This document shows, piece by piece, positions 51,815 to 61,505 of a stretch of 64,000 nucleotides of DNA. Origin of the DNA: Draconibacterium mangrovi_A (GTDB lineage: Bacteria > Bacteroidota > Bacteroidia > Bacteroidales > Prolixibacteraceae); assembly GCF_037646455.1 (NCBI RefSeq), contig NZ_JBBIXN010000001.1, positions 1,674,001 to 1,738,000 of the forward strand. The letters run 5' to 3'. The number at the start of each line of letters is the position of its first letter. Position 1 is the first letter of the stretch. The position numbers and the translations under genes are program-made. The notes under the pieces were generated by a model. The model was given only the letters and a program-made list of their open reading frames with translations. It was not told the origin of the DNA and ran no database searches.

Positions 51815-53233
51815 ATGATCAAGGTTATTACAACGATTTTTACTGCCCTTTTGGTAGTAAAAGTTTTTCAAATTCAGGCACAGGAAGTAAAGAAACCCAA
51901 CATTATCCACATCATTGCCGACGATGTGGGTTATGATGATCTAAGTTGTTTTGGATCGAAAGACATCAACACGCCTAACCTCGATAAAATGGCTGAGGAA
52001 GGTATGAAATTTACCAATTTTTATGCTCCACATGGAACATGCACACCATCGCGTGCGGCAACAATTACAGGAAGGTATGCACCGCGTGTTAACAACGGAA
52101 CCGGTTTATATGTGTTGTTTCCTCACTCGAAACACGGACTCGAGGATGAACTGGAAGTTTCCATCGCAGAACTTTTAAAAGAGCAGGGCTATACCACCGG
52201 TCTGTATGGGAAATGGCATCTTGGACATCTGCCACAATACCTGCCTTGCGTTCATGGTTTTGATGCGTTTTTGGGAATACCTTATCCAAACGATCACGGT
52301 CCGGAACGCATTGGTAATTCGGGTTGGCGGCCCAACGGAATCAGCGATCCTCAGATCCCGTTGATTGAGCAAGCGCAGGTGATTAAGAGTTGTGACAATA
52401 ACGATCTGGCTGAATTGCCTGCCCTTTTTACCCGCGAGGCATGCAAGTTTATTTATCGTGCAGCTACTGCAGATGAACCTTTTTACCTGCAGTATGCCAA
52501 TATTGAGACACACACGCCCTGGTTTATTCCAAAAGGATTTGAAGGACAAAGCAAGGCTGCTGCATACGGCGATGCCGTGGAATACCTCGACCGTTCGGTA
52601 GGGATCATTTTGAATACCTTAAAACGTCTTAAAATTGAAGATAATACCATTATCGTGTTCACTTCTGATAATGGGCCACTGGTACATCGTGACCTGGAAC
52701 TGGAGAATTGTTACGGGAAATTTGGTTTTACTGATGAAGAACGTGAACATATTCTTCGTGAAGGGAAATACCAGGAACGTTACGAAGGAGGTATTCGGGT
52801 TTCCTGCATTATGAAATGGCCGGGGCATATACCGGCAGAAACCGAATGTAGCGAACAGATTGCAGCTATGGACCTGTTTACAACTTTTGCTGAAATCGCC
52901 GGTGCTGAAATCCCTTCTGATCGTGTGATCGACGGAAAAGACATTCTGCCGTTGATGGAGGGTAAAGAAGGTGCCCAATCGCCTCATAAAGCCATTTACG
53001 GTTTTACTGCCACCGGAAGATTGATGAGTGTACGTTATCTGAACTGGAAACTGATCCTACCCGGAAAACACTGGACGGGGAATCTGGAGACCGCTCATTT
53101 ATACAATGTAGATACTGATCCGGGAGAAACCGAAAATGTAGCCGATCAGCATGATGATGTAGTAAAAACCATTATGGCGATGGCCGATGATGCTACCGAC
53201 GCCATCAAAAACAATAAGCCACTTGATGAGTAG
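51815..53233 (+). CDS. Secreted sulfatase
   Basis: A 472-residue S1-family sulfatase. A type I signal peptide (about 1-22, cleavage near IQAQ) is followed by NIIHIIADDVGYDDLSCFGS, the formylglycine motif CTPSR (C76, HGTCTPSRAATITGRY), KWHLGH and TIIVFTSDNGPLVHRD. It is closer to the arylsulfatase A/B-like group than the first copy. It is second in the two-gene sulfatase operon. The substrate is unknown; marine or mucin glycans are the usual targets in Bacteroidota. Confidence 0.93.
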   Translation: MIKVITTIFTALLVVKVFQIQAQEVKKPNIIHIIADDVGYDDLSCFGSKDINTPNLDKMAEEGMKFTNFYAPHGTCTPSRAATITGRYAPRVNNGTGLYVLFPHSKHGLEDELEVSIAELLKEQGYTTGLYGKWHLGHLPQYLPCVHGFDAFLGIPYPNDHGPERIGNSGWRPNGISDPQIPLIEQAQVIKSCDNNDLAELPALFTREACKFIYRAATADEPFYLQYANIETHTPWFIPKGFEGQSKAAAYGDAVEYLDRSVGIILNTLKRLKIEDNTIIVFTSDNGPLVHRDLELENCYGKFGFTDEEREHILREGKYQERYEGGIRVSCIMKWPGHIPAETECSEQIAAMDLFTTFAEIAGAEIPSDRVIDGKDILPLMEGKEGAQSPHKAIYGFTATGRLMSVRYLNWKLILPGKHWTGNLETAHLYNVDTDPGETENVADQHDDVVKTIMAMADDATDAIKNNKPLDE

Positions 53234-53693
53234 AATCGTGAATACTTGAAGTAGTCGAATTCATGCTGCAAAAACTCTAAAAATATTTATTATATATCTC
53301 AATGATAGTTTTGAGGTCATTTCACAAAGGCATAGTGGAGAAAAGATAAAAATACAAACAAAAAATAGAAATATGCTATTGTTGTCATTGGCTTTTTGTC
53401 AATGTTATTTTTAGTAAAGTTGTTTGATGTTTTTCCAGTGTTAAAAAGTGTGAAGAAGCCTTGTAATGAGGCAAGTAAATTACCGAATTTTTAAAAATAT
53501 TTTCTCCCAGAGTTTTGATAACTCAAAACATTTTTGTTCATTTGTACCATCGTGCGTTCAGCACGATGTGTGTTTGGGGGTTAACATTAGTAAAAGGGCA
53601 GTTGTTGAACTGCCCTTTCTTCTTTTATACACCTTGATTAATCAACAGATAATTGCTACCTTTTCAACCAAATTCACCTCTGTGCCTTATCAT
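53234..53693 (+). other. Intergenic region with three consecutive hairpins
   Basis: The stretch of 460 bases between the sulfatase operon and the outer-membrane gene. The first about 270 bases show nothing clear. The second part carries the hairpin series 53512-53618 listed separately. An open frame through it from 53466 has no signal or homology before the ATG at 53694 and is not a gene. Confidence 0.5.
53512..53625 (+). ncRNA. Candidate structured RNA: three hairpins ending in a strong terminator
   Basis: Three perfect hairpins in series: GTTTTGA/TCAAAAC (loop TAAC, 53512-53529), CATCGTGC/GCACGATG (loop GTTCA, 53548-53568) and AAAGGGCAGTT/AACTGCCCTTT (loop GTTG, 53593-53618) followed by CTTCTTTT. 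The last is a strong intrinsic terminator. This could be a small RNA, a leader attenuator of the downstream barrel gene, or the sulfatase operon terminator with extra stems. No -7 box is evident nearby. Confidence 0.4.
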
Positions 53694-55220
53694 ATGAAGT
53701 TTGTAAGAATTAGAATCAAAACTGTAAAACTGTTAATACTGAGTTTATTCTGCGTTTTGCTGGCTTCTTCTTTTTTCGCTTCCGCGCAATCGAGTAATTA
53801 TTGGTCGCGTAATTTTAACGAAGAGTCGTCGTTGCTTTCCGGAGCTGTTGTAGGCGGAGGTGCAGGTCCTTCTGCTATTTTTTACAATCCTGCAGGAATT
53901 GGTGAAATTGCAGAATCGAAACTGACCATCAACGCCAGTCTTTTTTCGCTCGAGTTATTTAATGCCAAAAATGTATGGGGCGATGGAAAAGACATGAACA
54001 ACATGAGGATTATTGTGGTCCCCAGGTTTATTTCATACATGTTGCAGCCACGGAAAAATAAGAAATGGAACCTTGAAGTTGCCTTCCTTAGCAATGAAAA
54101 CTACAAGGTTGAAGACATAAATTCAGTGGATGAAATCAGCGATGTACTCCATAATAATCCCGGCGAAGAAAGATACAATGCCAATTACCGTTATGATAAT
54201 GATTACAATGATTATTGGGTAGGTGCAGGAGGATCGTATAAAATCAATTCCGACCTCATTTTAGGAACCAGCATGTTTGTCACCACCCGTTCGTTGCGCT
54301 ATTCGTACATGGTGGATATTGAAGCCGGGACACCGGACAAATTTACCGATTCTAACCCTTTGTTTCAAACCGCAAAATATACCCAGGCAGAATACTTAAA
54401 ATTCAACAATTATAGGCTAATTTGGAAATTTGGATTGTTGTATAAAAGGAACAACATGAGTTATGGCCTGAATATCACAACACCTTCGCTTAATGTGTAT
54501 GCCGATGGGAAACGGGTGATGCACAAACAAAGTCAGAGCAACATTACCAATCCCGAAACTGGTGAGCCGGTAGCCGACTATCTGATATCGGAGTTTGCAG
54601 AAAAAAAAGGGATGAAAGTAAACTATAAAAATCCGTTTTCGGTGGCCGCGGGTATTACCTGGCGTAATAACCAAAGCACCAAATCGGTTTATTTTACAAC
54701 GGAATATTTCTTCGGATTGGATCCGTATAAAATGGTGCAGGGTGAAGTAAGTAATAACTCGAGTACGCATAATAATTTACTGAATGATGCTTACTACGAA
54801 TGGCTTACTTATGTGTGGGGAGCAAAACCGGTTTTGAATGCTGCACTGGGATACCGATGGGTAGTAAAAGAAAACATGACCTTGATGGCCGGATTCAGGA
54901 CCGACTTTAATTACCGAAAGCACTTAAATTATTCGCCCTTTATTGAAGAAAAGACCGTAAAAGGATTTACTATCGACCGTTATCATCTGACGGGAGGATT
55001 AACAGCACACGTTTTGGGTCAGGATCTTATGGCCGGATTGCAATACTCCGTTGGGATGGAAAAAAATCAGAAGCAATTCATTAACCTGACCGACTATGTT
55101 GAATACGATCCGGAAACCAAAAAAGCTTTACAAGGAAAAAGGAAAAATAATGTCACTTCCCTGGTGAAAAATTTAAGTATCTATTTTGGAGCGACATTTA
55201 ATTTTGGGGAGAAGGACTAG
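53694..55220 (+). CDS. OmpP1/FadL-like outer membrane barrel protein
   Basis: A 508-residue exported protein. A signal peptide (hydrophobic to about 30, ending FASAQ) is followed by SGAVVGGGAGPSAIFYNPAGIGEI, the FYNPAG motif typical of OmpP1/FadL/TodX and PorV-like barrels. Alternating aromatic strands then run to a terminal phenylalanine-rich strand (YFGATFNFGEKD). Such proteins take up hydrophobic molecules or serve as type IX shuttle barrels. The start at 53694 is chosen because upstream codons run through a terminator hairpin. The gene appears monocistronic. Confidence 0.78.
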   Translation: MKFVRIRIKTVKLLILSLFCVLLASSFFASAQSSNYWSRNFNEESSLLSGAVVGGGAGPSAIFYNPAGIGEIAESKLTINASLFSLELFNAKNVWGDGKDMNNMRIIVVPRFISYMLQPRKNKKWNLEVAFLSNENYKVEDINSVDEISDVLHNNPGEERYNANYRYDNDYNDYWVGAGGSYKINSDLILGTSMFVTTRSLRYSYMVDIEAGTPDKFTDSNPLFQTAKYTQAEYLKFNNYRLIWKFGLLYKRNNMSYGLNITTPSLNVYADGKRVMHKQSQSNITNPETGEPVADYLISEFAEKKGMKVNYKNPFSVAAGITWRNNQSTKSVYFTTEYFFGLDPYKMVQGEVSNNSSTHNNLLNDAYYEWLTYVWGAKPVLNAALGYRWVVKENMTLMAGFRTDFNYRKHLNYSPFIEEKTVKGFTIDRYHLTGGLTAHVLGQDLMAGLQYSVGMEKNQKQFINLTDYVEYDPETKKALQGKRKNNVTSLVKNLSIYFGATFNFGEKD

Positions 55221-55398
55221 TTTTTAGATTACCGATCGAATTAACAGGTTATTCAGTTTCTGAAATTGCTTCAATTGATACAGACAAGCTATTAACTTAA
55301 ATTTATTTCTATTTTTAAAGGAACAGAAAAAGAGTGAGACAATCCAACGAACTCAATCATTTCCTAGTTTATTGCTTCTTACGTTCTAACAAAAATTC

Positions 55399-56140
55399 AT
55401 GAAAAATATTGGTCTTCTTTCTATACTGATTATGTTCGTATGTTCCTCATACGCTGCTAAGAATGGAATACAAAAAGAGAAAACCGATTCCGTTAAACGT
55501 TATAACGAAATAGGACTGGTTGTTACCGATTAGGTAGATGCCAGTTTTCAGTTTCGTTACGCACGAAAATTAACATCTCACATTTCAGTGGGAATAGGTG
55601 CGCATACAAAGGTAATTAAGGCCTGGTTTCAATATCAGGTATCGACAGAGAACGACTCAAAACCGGTGATATCACTTATTCCGGTTTCAAATTGATACCC
55701 GATGTAAGATACTACCTGAATAAAACGCAACAGTATGAATTAGACGGATTTTATTTTGGAGCCTATATGAAGTATTTTAATTTTCATTCGGATTTGACGG
55801 GTACATATATTAACTCAGCTGGTGAAGAATATATTCTGGATTTTGATGCCGGAGTTAAAATTTTATCTACCGGATTAATGCTGGGATATAAACTTGCAGT
55901 AAGTAAAGGTTCAATATCGATTTTATGATTCTTGGACCTGGTACGAGTAACCAGAGTTACAAACTAAAAAACAAAAAGCCGGTTCCAGATGAATTTTACG
56001 ATGACTTGAATGAGGCTCTAAAAAACTTTAGTTTATATGATTTTGTTAATAGCGATTTTAATTTTCGTTTAAGTGATGCAAAGACCCGGTTTACAACGCT
56101 TTCTTACCGATATGGAATAACCGTTGCATACACCTTTTAA
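55399..56140 (+). pseudogene. Decayed outer-membrane beta-barrel gene
   Basis: ATG 55399 begins a signal peptide (about 20 residues, ending SSYAA). The frame stops at TAG 55531-55533, continues as VDASFQFRYARKLTSHISVGIGAH, shifts frame near 55620 (GLVSISGIDRERLKTGDITYSGFKLIPDVRYYLN) and again near 55915-55925 (DFMILGPGTSNQSYKLKNKKP), and ends with a barrel-type strand RYGITVAYTF. Put together it would be about 245 residues of a DUF3575-like outer-membrane protein. One nonsense codon plus two frameshifts make function very unlikely. Confidence 0.75.
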
Positions 56141-56234
56141 ATCATTTTTTATTTCTAAAAAATTTCATAAATTATAGTGTTAAACTTAATGCGCTGTGTA
56201 TAGAAGAACTTAGGCATTAAGAGACACATTCATA

Positions 56235-56264
56235 AGGCCGGTCAGTAGATCGGCCTATTTTTTG
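56235..56264 (+). terminator. Intrinsic terminator after the decayed barrel gene
   Basis: The stem AGGCCG/CGGCCT with a 10-base loop is followed by ATTTTTTG. It is still intact although the upstream gene is decayed. Confidence 0.75.
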
Positions 56265-56311
56265 TTATCGAATTTTGTAATTGATTTCACCTTTGGTAGA
56301 GGCAATTGTGT

Positions 56312-56319
56312 TATATTTG
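56312..56319 (+). promoter_or_regulatory. -7 box of the Tyr/Gly/His-rich protein gene
   Basis: TATATTTG, a full match, lies 78 bases before the ATG at 56398. A TTTG at 56292-56295 lies 16 bases upstream, slightly closer than the norm. Confidence 0.45.
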
Positions 56320-56397
56320 AATAGATGACTATTAGATTGAAGCCATGAAAGTAAACCTTCAATATCCCGGAAACGAATGTTCAAAAAAAATATCATC

Positions 56398-58575
56398 ATG
56401 AAACATACAGCAATTTTCATTTTGTTTTTTCTGTTAACATCGGTGCTTACGGCTAAAAAGGCTGAACTGGTGTGGCCTCGCGAAATAAAATCAGGTAAAT
56501 ATGTAGTCACTTTATACCAGCCTCAACTCGAAAGTCTTGATCAGAATATACTCTCGGGACGAATGGCTCTGTCGGTAAAAGGCCCGAAAGAAGAATTGGT
56601 TTTTGGAGCGCTTTGGTTCGATGCTCAATTGTTGACCGATCTGGAAACCAGGACCGCAACATTGATTGCCGTGGATATTCCAATGGTGAAATTTCCGGAT
56701 GTGGAGGACGAATCGAAACTGGATGACCTGAAAAAGCTGGTGATCGATGATCTGACTTCCATGGATTATGAAATGTCGCTTGATCGTATTATTGCCGATT
56801 TGGAAGATACTGAAAGCGCACAGTTACTTAGCGACGACCTCAACAACGATCCGCCTAAAATCTATTACCGCTCGTCGCCAACAGTGCTGGTTTATATCGA
56901 TGGTGAGCCGGTGTTAAAAGACGTGGAAAATTCAAAGATGCAGTATGTACAAAATACGCCTTATTTGATTCTTAAAAGCGGCGGAACCTACTACATAAAG
57001 GGTGGAAAATACTGGTACACCAACAAACAATTGGTAGAGGGCAACTGGAAAGCAACCAACTCGGTGCCCAAAGATGTGGAAAAACTGGCCAAGCAAATGA
57101 TTGAAGAAGAAGATGAGCCGGAAGTTGGAGAAACGGATAAAACCATTCCTGACGTGATCGTTTCAACCGTTCCTTCTGAGTTGATCACTTCTGATGGCGA
57201 ATTGCAATACGAGGCCATAAAAGGTACCTCGCTTTTATTCGTCAAGAATTCGGAGAACGACATTTTAATGGACATCAATTCGCAAAAGCATTTTGTATTA
57301 CTTAACGGACGTTGGTTTAGCTCAAAAACACTGGCCGATGGCGATTGGGTGTTTATTGAACCGGATGATGTTCCTGAAGATTTCAGTAAGATTCCGCAAG
57401 ATGCAAGCATTGCAACGGTTCGGGTGAGTGTTCCGGGAACGGAAGAAGCTAAAGAAGCCAAATACGAACAACAGATGCCGCAAACAGCAGTGATCGATCG
57501 GAAAACAGCTTCTACCAAAGTGGAATACGATGGCGATCCGCAGTTTAAAAGCATCAGCGGAACCGGCGTTGAATATGCCGTTAACACGGCCAGTACTATA
57601 CTTCGAATAAATGGTACCTATTATTGTGTCGATGATGGAATTTGGTTTGAGTCGAAAAGTGCCAACGGTCCGTGGACTGTGAGCGATTCGCGACCTGCTG
57701 AAGTGAATGATATTCCACCAAGCGAACCGGTTTACAATGTAAAATACGTTTACATTTACGATTCAACGCCCGATGTTGTTTATGTGGGTTATACACCCGG
57801 CTATTGTAATTCGTATTGGTACCGTGGTGTACCTTATTATGGCACCGGATATTATTACCGACCCTGGTACGGGCATTATTATTACCCGCGCCCCTGTACT
57901 TTCGGCTTTGGTGTACATTACAATCCTTATACCGGTTGGGGATTCTCGGTGGGTGTAAGCTACGGATGGTTCAACATGTCTTTTTATGGTGGCGGTTACG
58001 GATACTGGGGGCCTGCAGGTTACCGTCATGGTTATCGTCACGGCTATCATCATGGCTATCATCACGGCTACAGAAACGGTTACCTGGCGGGTTACGGAGC
58101 CGGATATTCGCACGGAAGACACGATTCGAGAAACGTATACAATCGACGTTCGACCGGAGTTCGGGCAACAAGCTCGGTACGACGTGATGTTCCTTCAAGT
58201 GGAAACCGAAAAGTTAATGCACGGCCATCGAACCGGCCAAATAATGTTTATACCGATCGTGACGGGAATATTCACCGACGGGATAATAACGGTAACTGGA
58301 CACGCGAAAATCAACGCCCCAGCACCCGGCCTGACCTGCCTAATAAATCGACGCGGCCATCAACACGCCCTGCAGAGCGTCCATCGACTGAGCAACCGAC
58401 AATGCGGCCAACGCAACGTCCCCCAACGCAACGACCGACAACAAGACAGCAGGGACTGGAAAGAGAGTATAACAACCGAAACCGGGGAAATACAAGGTAC
58501 AACACGTATCAGCGCAATGCACCCAAGCCGTCTATGAATAGAAGTCGGCCGGCAGGCGGAAGATCGAGGCGTTAA
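56398..58575 (+). CDS. Large secreted protein with repeated YYxxxGxW units and a Gly/Tyr/His-rich tail
   Basis: A 725-residue exported protein (signal peptide about 1-18; a start at 56377 adds 7 residues). About four repeats of a beta unit with the pattern VLxIDG...YYxxxGxWF...GPWxxxxxxP occur at about 160-225, 255-320, 380-440 and near 445. They resemble carbohydrate-binding family V/XII-like segments of uncharacterised proteins. The part from about 455 on, YIYDSTPDVVYVGYTPGY and FGFGVHYNPYTGWGFSVG, is a widespread motif, followed by HGY tandem repeats (about 545-575) and a Pro/Arg/Thr low-complexity tail. The function is unknown; a surface or matrix role is likely. Confidence 0.7.
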   Translation: MKHTAIFILFFLLTSVLTAKKAELVWPREIKSGKYVVTLYQPQLESLDQNILSGRMALSVKGPKEELVFGALWFDAQLLTDLETRTATLIAVDIPMVKFPDVEDESKLDDLKKLVIDDLTSMDYEMSLDRIIADLEDTESAQLLSDDLNNDPPKIYYRSSPTVLVYIDGEPVLKDVENSKMQYVQNTPYLILKSGGTYYIKGGKYWYTNKQLVEGNWKATNSVPKDVEKLAKQMIEEEDEPEVGETDKTIPDVIVSTVPSELITSDGELQYEAIKGTSLLFVKNSENDILMDINSQKHFVLLNGRWFSSKTLADGDWVFIEPDDVPEDFSKIPQDASIATVRVSVPGTEEAKEAKYEQQMPQTAVIDRKTASTKVEYDGDPQFKSISGTGVEYAVNTASTILRINGTYYCVDDGIWFESKSANGPWTVSDSRPAEVNDIPPSEPVYNVKYVYIYDSTPDVVYVGYTPGYCNSYWYRGVPYYGTGYYYRPWYGHYYYPRPCTFGFGVHYNPYTGWGFSVGVSYGWFNMSFYGGGYGYWGPAGYRHGYRHGYHHGYHHGYRNGYLAGYGAGYSHGRHDSRNVYNRRSTGVRATSSVRRDVPSSGNRKVNARPSNRPNNVYTDRDGNIHRRDNNGNWTRENQRPSTRPDLPNKSTRPSTRPAERPSTEQPTMRPTQRPPTQRPTTRQQGLEREYNNRNRGNTRYNTYQRNAPKPSMNRSRPAGGRSRR

Positions 58576-58605
58576 ATGCTTTTGTTGAAGTTTATCGGGA
58601 AAAAT

Positions 58606-59280
58606 TTATGGAGTAATAATCTTTTTTGTGATAAGCTGGCGGCCAATCAAATCTGCCAGCTTTTCCGCTTCTTCACTCACTGATTGAATGTTGACTGACT
58701 TGGATTGTGCCCGCCAGATCAGCTTTTCAGATTTAACATCGTAAAGGTTGCATTCCAAATAGTAGGTAACTTCGTTCACATAACGACCAGCGTCGTAAAC
58801 CGTACCTAAGGAATAGTAATAATAATCGTAATAAGTTCCGGCCATGGCGTATGGTGTTCCGTAATAACCAGGGCCACCTGCCATAAAGGAGCGGTCGCTC
58901 ACCCAACGTTCCTGCTGAGTTTTATCGAACATGGTAATGATCATAAAACCATCGAAATTATTCTCATTGATCTTATCCACAATAATCTTGTTTATTGCTT
59001 CCGGAGTTTTGTCTTTGGTAAATTCCTTAAACTGGCCGGCAAACGGAAAAACGTCGTAAGTTGGCATCGCTTTCAATTCTCTTTTTTTTAGCTGGTCAAC
59101 AACTGCCCTTTCTGTGATATAGCGATTCGAGCGGTCTTTAAAAAGTACCGCAACACCAATTTTATCGTAATGTTTTGGAGTGAGTTCTTTGTTCGACCAG
59201 GTATTGATAAGTTTAGTAGAATTGCATCCGCTGGCGGCGATAATCAAAATAAGAAGTGTAAGGTTTCTAAGGAATTTCAT
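58606..59280 (-). CDS. DUF4136-like lipoprotein
   Basis: A 224-residue lipoprotein from ATG 59280. The signal peptide has lipobox ASGC (C19). The mature part begins STKLINTWSNKELTPKHYDKIGVAVLFKD, the strand pattern of DUF4136 proteins; it has a Tyr/Gly-rich loop (GPGYYGTPYAMAGTYYDYYYYS) and a C-terminal helix. The function is unknown. It faces the Tyr/Gly/His-rich gene convergently, with 30 bases between the stops. Confidence 0.7.
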   Translation of the reverse strand: MKFLRNLTLLILIIAASGCNSTKLINTWSNKELTPKHYDKIGVAVLFKDRSNRYITERAVVDQLKKRELKAMPTYDVFPFAGQFKEFTKDKTPEAINKIIVDKINENNFDGFMIITMFDKTQQERWVSDRSFMAGGPGYYGTPYAMAGTYYDYYYYSLGTVYDAGRYVNEVTYYLECNLYDVKSEKLIWRAQSKSVNIQSVSEEAEKLADLIGRQLITKKIITP

Positions 59281-59482
59281 CTTTTCAAATTGTATGTTAT
59301 AGCGCAATATTACAAAATAAAGTTTCCATAAAAGTATTTAAAAGCTAATTCAGATGAAAATTTGCTGTTTATATCTACTTCTGATCGTTTCAATTGGGCG
59401 AATGAAAAATATTAAGAACAAGTAAAAAACATTAAATTTATAAGCATTAGCATATTGTGATGATTTTTCAAAAAACCAAACG

Positions 59483-60556
59483 ATGAAAAAACTACTTCTT
59501 TTATTTCTGGTAGTATTTATTTCTAATGCAGTTTACTCACAATTTTCCGATACTACTTCATTGTTGGAACCGGTTGTTCAGACCATTGAGCAAACCAGTA
59601 TCTTCGATGACAATCTTCCGATAGATTTGACTTTAAAGTACGATATTTCCTCTTTTATGAAAGATAAAAAGAAAGGAGAATATCTCGATGCATTACTTGT
59701 TGTTCATATAAATGATATTGATTCTGTTGTAAAAAATATTCGGTTGAAAGCCCGCGGCAATTTCCGGAGAGGACATTGCATTTTTCCTCCAATATATTTG
59801 AATTTTAAAACTGATCCGATTAAGAACACTGACTTAAAAGAGATCAAAAAAATGAAATTGGTCACTCACTGTTCTATGTTGAAAACATATCAGGATTACA
59901 TAATTAAAGAATACCTTGCTTACAAAATATACAATCAGCTCACTGATCTGGGTTTTCGGGTAAAATTAGTGAACATCAACTATATCGATACTGGGAAAAA
60001 AGGGCGAACCTATAAAAAGGAAGGTTTTTTGATTGAACCCATCGATCTCTTAATAAAAAGAACAAAATCGGTTGAAGTGGATGGAAATTTTGTGAATGCT
60101 GACAAAGTTGTTGATGAAGATATGGCCAGGGTAGCGCTTTTTGAGTATCTGATTGGAAACACTGATTGGCGAATAAAAGGCGGTCACAACATGAAATATA
60201 TCAAATTGCTGGATGATATTAGTTCGAAGGTTACTCCTGTTCCGTATGATTTCGATTTTGCGGGATTTGTGAATGCCAGTTATGCTCATCCTCAGGAGTG
60301 GACTTCCATAAAATCGGTGACCGACCGGGAGTATTTAGGATACTGCAGTATCCACGACGAAATTCTTCTTGAGTCAATTGATCATTTTGTTCAGAATAAA
60401 GAGAAAATTTATTCAATAATAAACGATTGCAACACTTTAAGTAATAAAGAAAAAAGGCGTCTTTTGGATTTTGTGAAGGGCTTTTACAAAGAAGCTGCAT
60501 CTCCTCAGGTAATGTTGAAAATCCTGAAAAAAGAATGCAGGGAAACAGATTTTTGA
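59483..60556 (+). CDS. Secreted CotH-like/kinase-fold protein
   Basis: A 357-residue protein with a signal peptide (1-19, ending VYSQ). The middle shows features of CotH-type or HipA-like kinases: KARGNFRRGHC with a Gly-Asn-Arg patch near 93-99, LVTHCSMLKTYQDYIIKEYLAYKIYNQL, ALFEYLIGNTDWRIKGGHNMKYI (catalytic-loop-like N-T-D-W...H-N) and VPYDFDFAGFVNASYA (DFD metal-like). In CotH families such segments act in protein phosphorylation of spore coat or surface proteins. The downstream DUF4956 gene, 16 bases on, is a known companion of CotH/VTC-type genes. The catalytic claim is inference. Confidence 0.6.
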   Translation: MKKLLLLFLVVFISNAVYSQFSDTTSLLEPVVQTIEQTSIFDDNLPIDLTLKYDISSFMKDKKKGEYLDALLVVHINDIDSVVKNIRLKARGNFRRGHCIFPPIYLNFKTDPIKNTDLKEIKKMKLVTHCSMLKTYQDYIIKEYLAYKIYNQLTDLGFRVKLVNINYIDTGKKGRTYKKEGFLIEPIDLLIKRTKSVEVDGNFVNADKVVDEDMARVALFEYLIGNTDWRIKGGHNMKYIKLLDDISSKVTPVPYDFDFAGFVNASYAHPQEWTSIKSVTDREYLGYCSIHDEILLESIDHFVQNKEKIYSIINDCNTLSNKEKRRLLDFVKGFYKEAASPQVMLKILKKECRETDF

Positions 60557-60572
60557 CCAATAAACTATAAAT

Positions 60573-61235
60573 ATGGAAAATGCAGGTCTTGTTTTACAGA
60601 GTGCTACTTTTCCCGATTTCTTTCTGCGATTGATTACAAACACCATTTCGTTGTTAATCATCATTCGTTTTATTTATTATCCCAACAACCACCGGGTGAA
60701 ATTCCTTTTTGTTTTTTCTTTGATGGGAATGATGATTTTTCTGATTGCATCCATTCTCGATCAGGTAAGAATTGAAATGGGCTTCGCACTGGGCCTGTTT
60801 GCCGTTTTTGCCATCATCCGCTTCCGTTCGCCACAAATCGAATTAAAAGAGCTGACTTATCTGTTTATCATCATCGGCTCGGCCATTATAAATGCTCTTG
60901 TTGAATTTAATGTTGAAACCTGGTTTGGACTAATTGTTGCCAATTTCATAATTATCGGCTCAACACTAATCATGGAAGTATACAGACCCAAAAATTTTAT
61001 CGTAAAAAAAATGCTTGTTTTCAAGCCGTCGAACTACACGATGCTTAATAATAAAGACCTGTTGCGTGATGAGATCATCAGTAAAACAGGAATAAATGTG
61101 GTTAAAGTGGAGATTGAGAGAATCAATAAGGCTAAGGAAGAAGTCTTTGTATGGATCTTTTTTCATGAAATGGAGGATATCGATGAAAGTCTTCTTGTAA
61201 CATCTGAAGAGGATGAAACTATGAGGGAAGAATGA
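60573..61235 (+). CDS. DUF4956-family membrane protein
   Basis: A 220-residue protein with four hydrophobic helices (about 18-36, 42-62, 68-85 and 90-130) and a C-terminal cytoplasmic domain of alternating strands and helices (KPSNYTMLNNKDLLRDEIISKTGINVVKVEIERINK). The FALGLFAVFAIIRFRSPQI motif is typical of DUF4956. In many bacteria DUF4956 genes neighbour VTC polyphosphate-polymerase-like and CotH genes; here the CotH-like gene is directly upstream. The function is unknown. Confidence 0.82.
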   Translation: MENAGLVLQSATFPDFFLRLITNTISLLIIIRFIYYPNNHRVKFLFVFSLMGMMIFLIASILDQVRIEMGFALGLFAVFAIIRFRSPQIELKELTYLFIIIGSAIINALVEFNVETWFGLIVANFIIIGSTLIMEVYRPKNFIVKKMLVFKPSNYTMLNNKDLLRDEIISKTGINVVKVEIERINKAKEEVFVWIFFHEMEDIDESLLVTSEEDETMREE

Positions 61236-61505
61236 GAGTTCATAATTAACGACATTTTAGTATGAATTAGCGGTATATTAATTTGGTTGTCAGTTTTTTA
61301 TAAAGTTTTGATTATTTTAGAATCTTGATTAATTTTACATCAGTTTAGAAGTTGAAAAATGAGTTATAAAAAGCATAAAACAAATCTTCAGATCACCTAC
61401 CGGTGTCTTTTTGAGTGCTGGCTCTTGTATGCCTAGACTGCTTCGTTGTTATCCCCTCATTTATTTATCCGTATAACATATTACAATCATTTAATTTTTA
61501 GTGCT

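Noticed and set aside
53466..53693. N-terminal extension of the outer-membrane barrel gene
   Set aside because: It would run through a perfect terminator hairpin and bury the signal peptide inside the protein.
58021..58110. CRISPR-like or satellite repeat
   Set aside because: The repeats are in-frame HGY codons of a coding sequence, with no spacers.
59354..59425. A 23-codon signal-peptide-like frame
   Set aside because: Too short, with nothing downstream in frame; most likely chance.
61359..61436. A 25-codon leader peptide before the glycyl radical enzyme
   Set aside because: No codon bias, no attenuator hairpin and no promoter fit.
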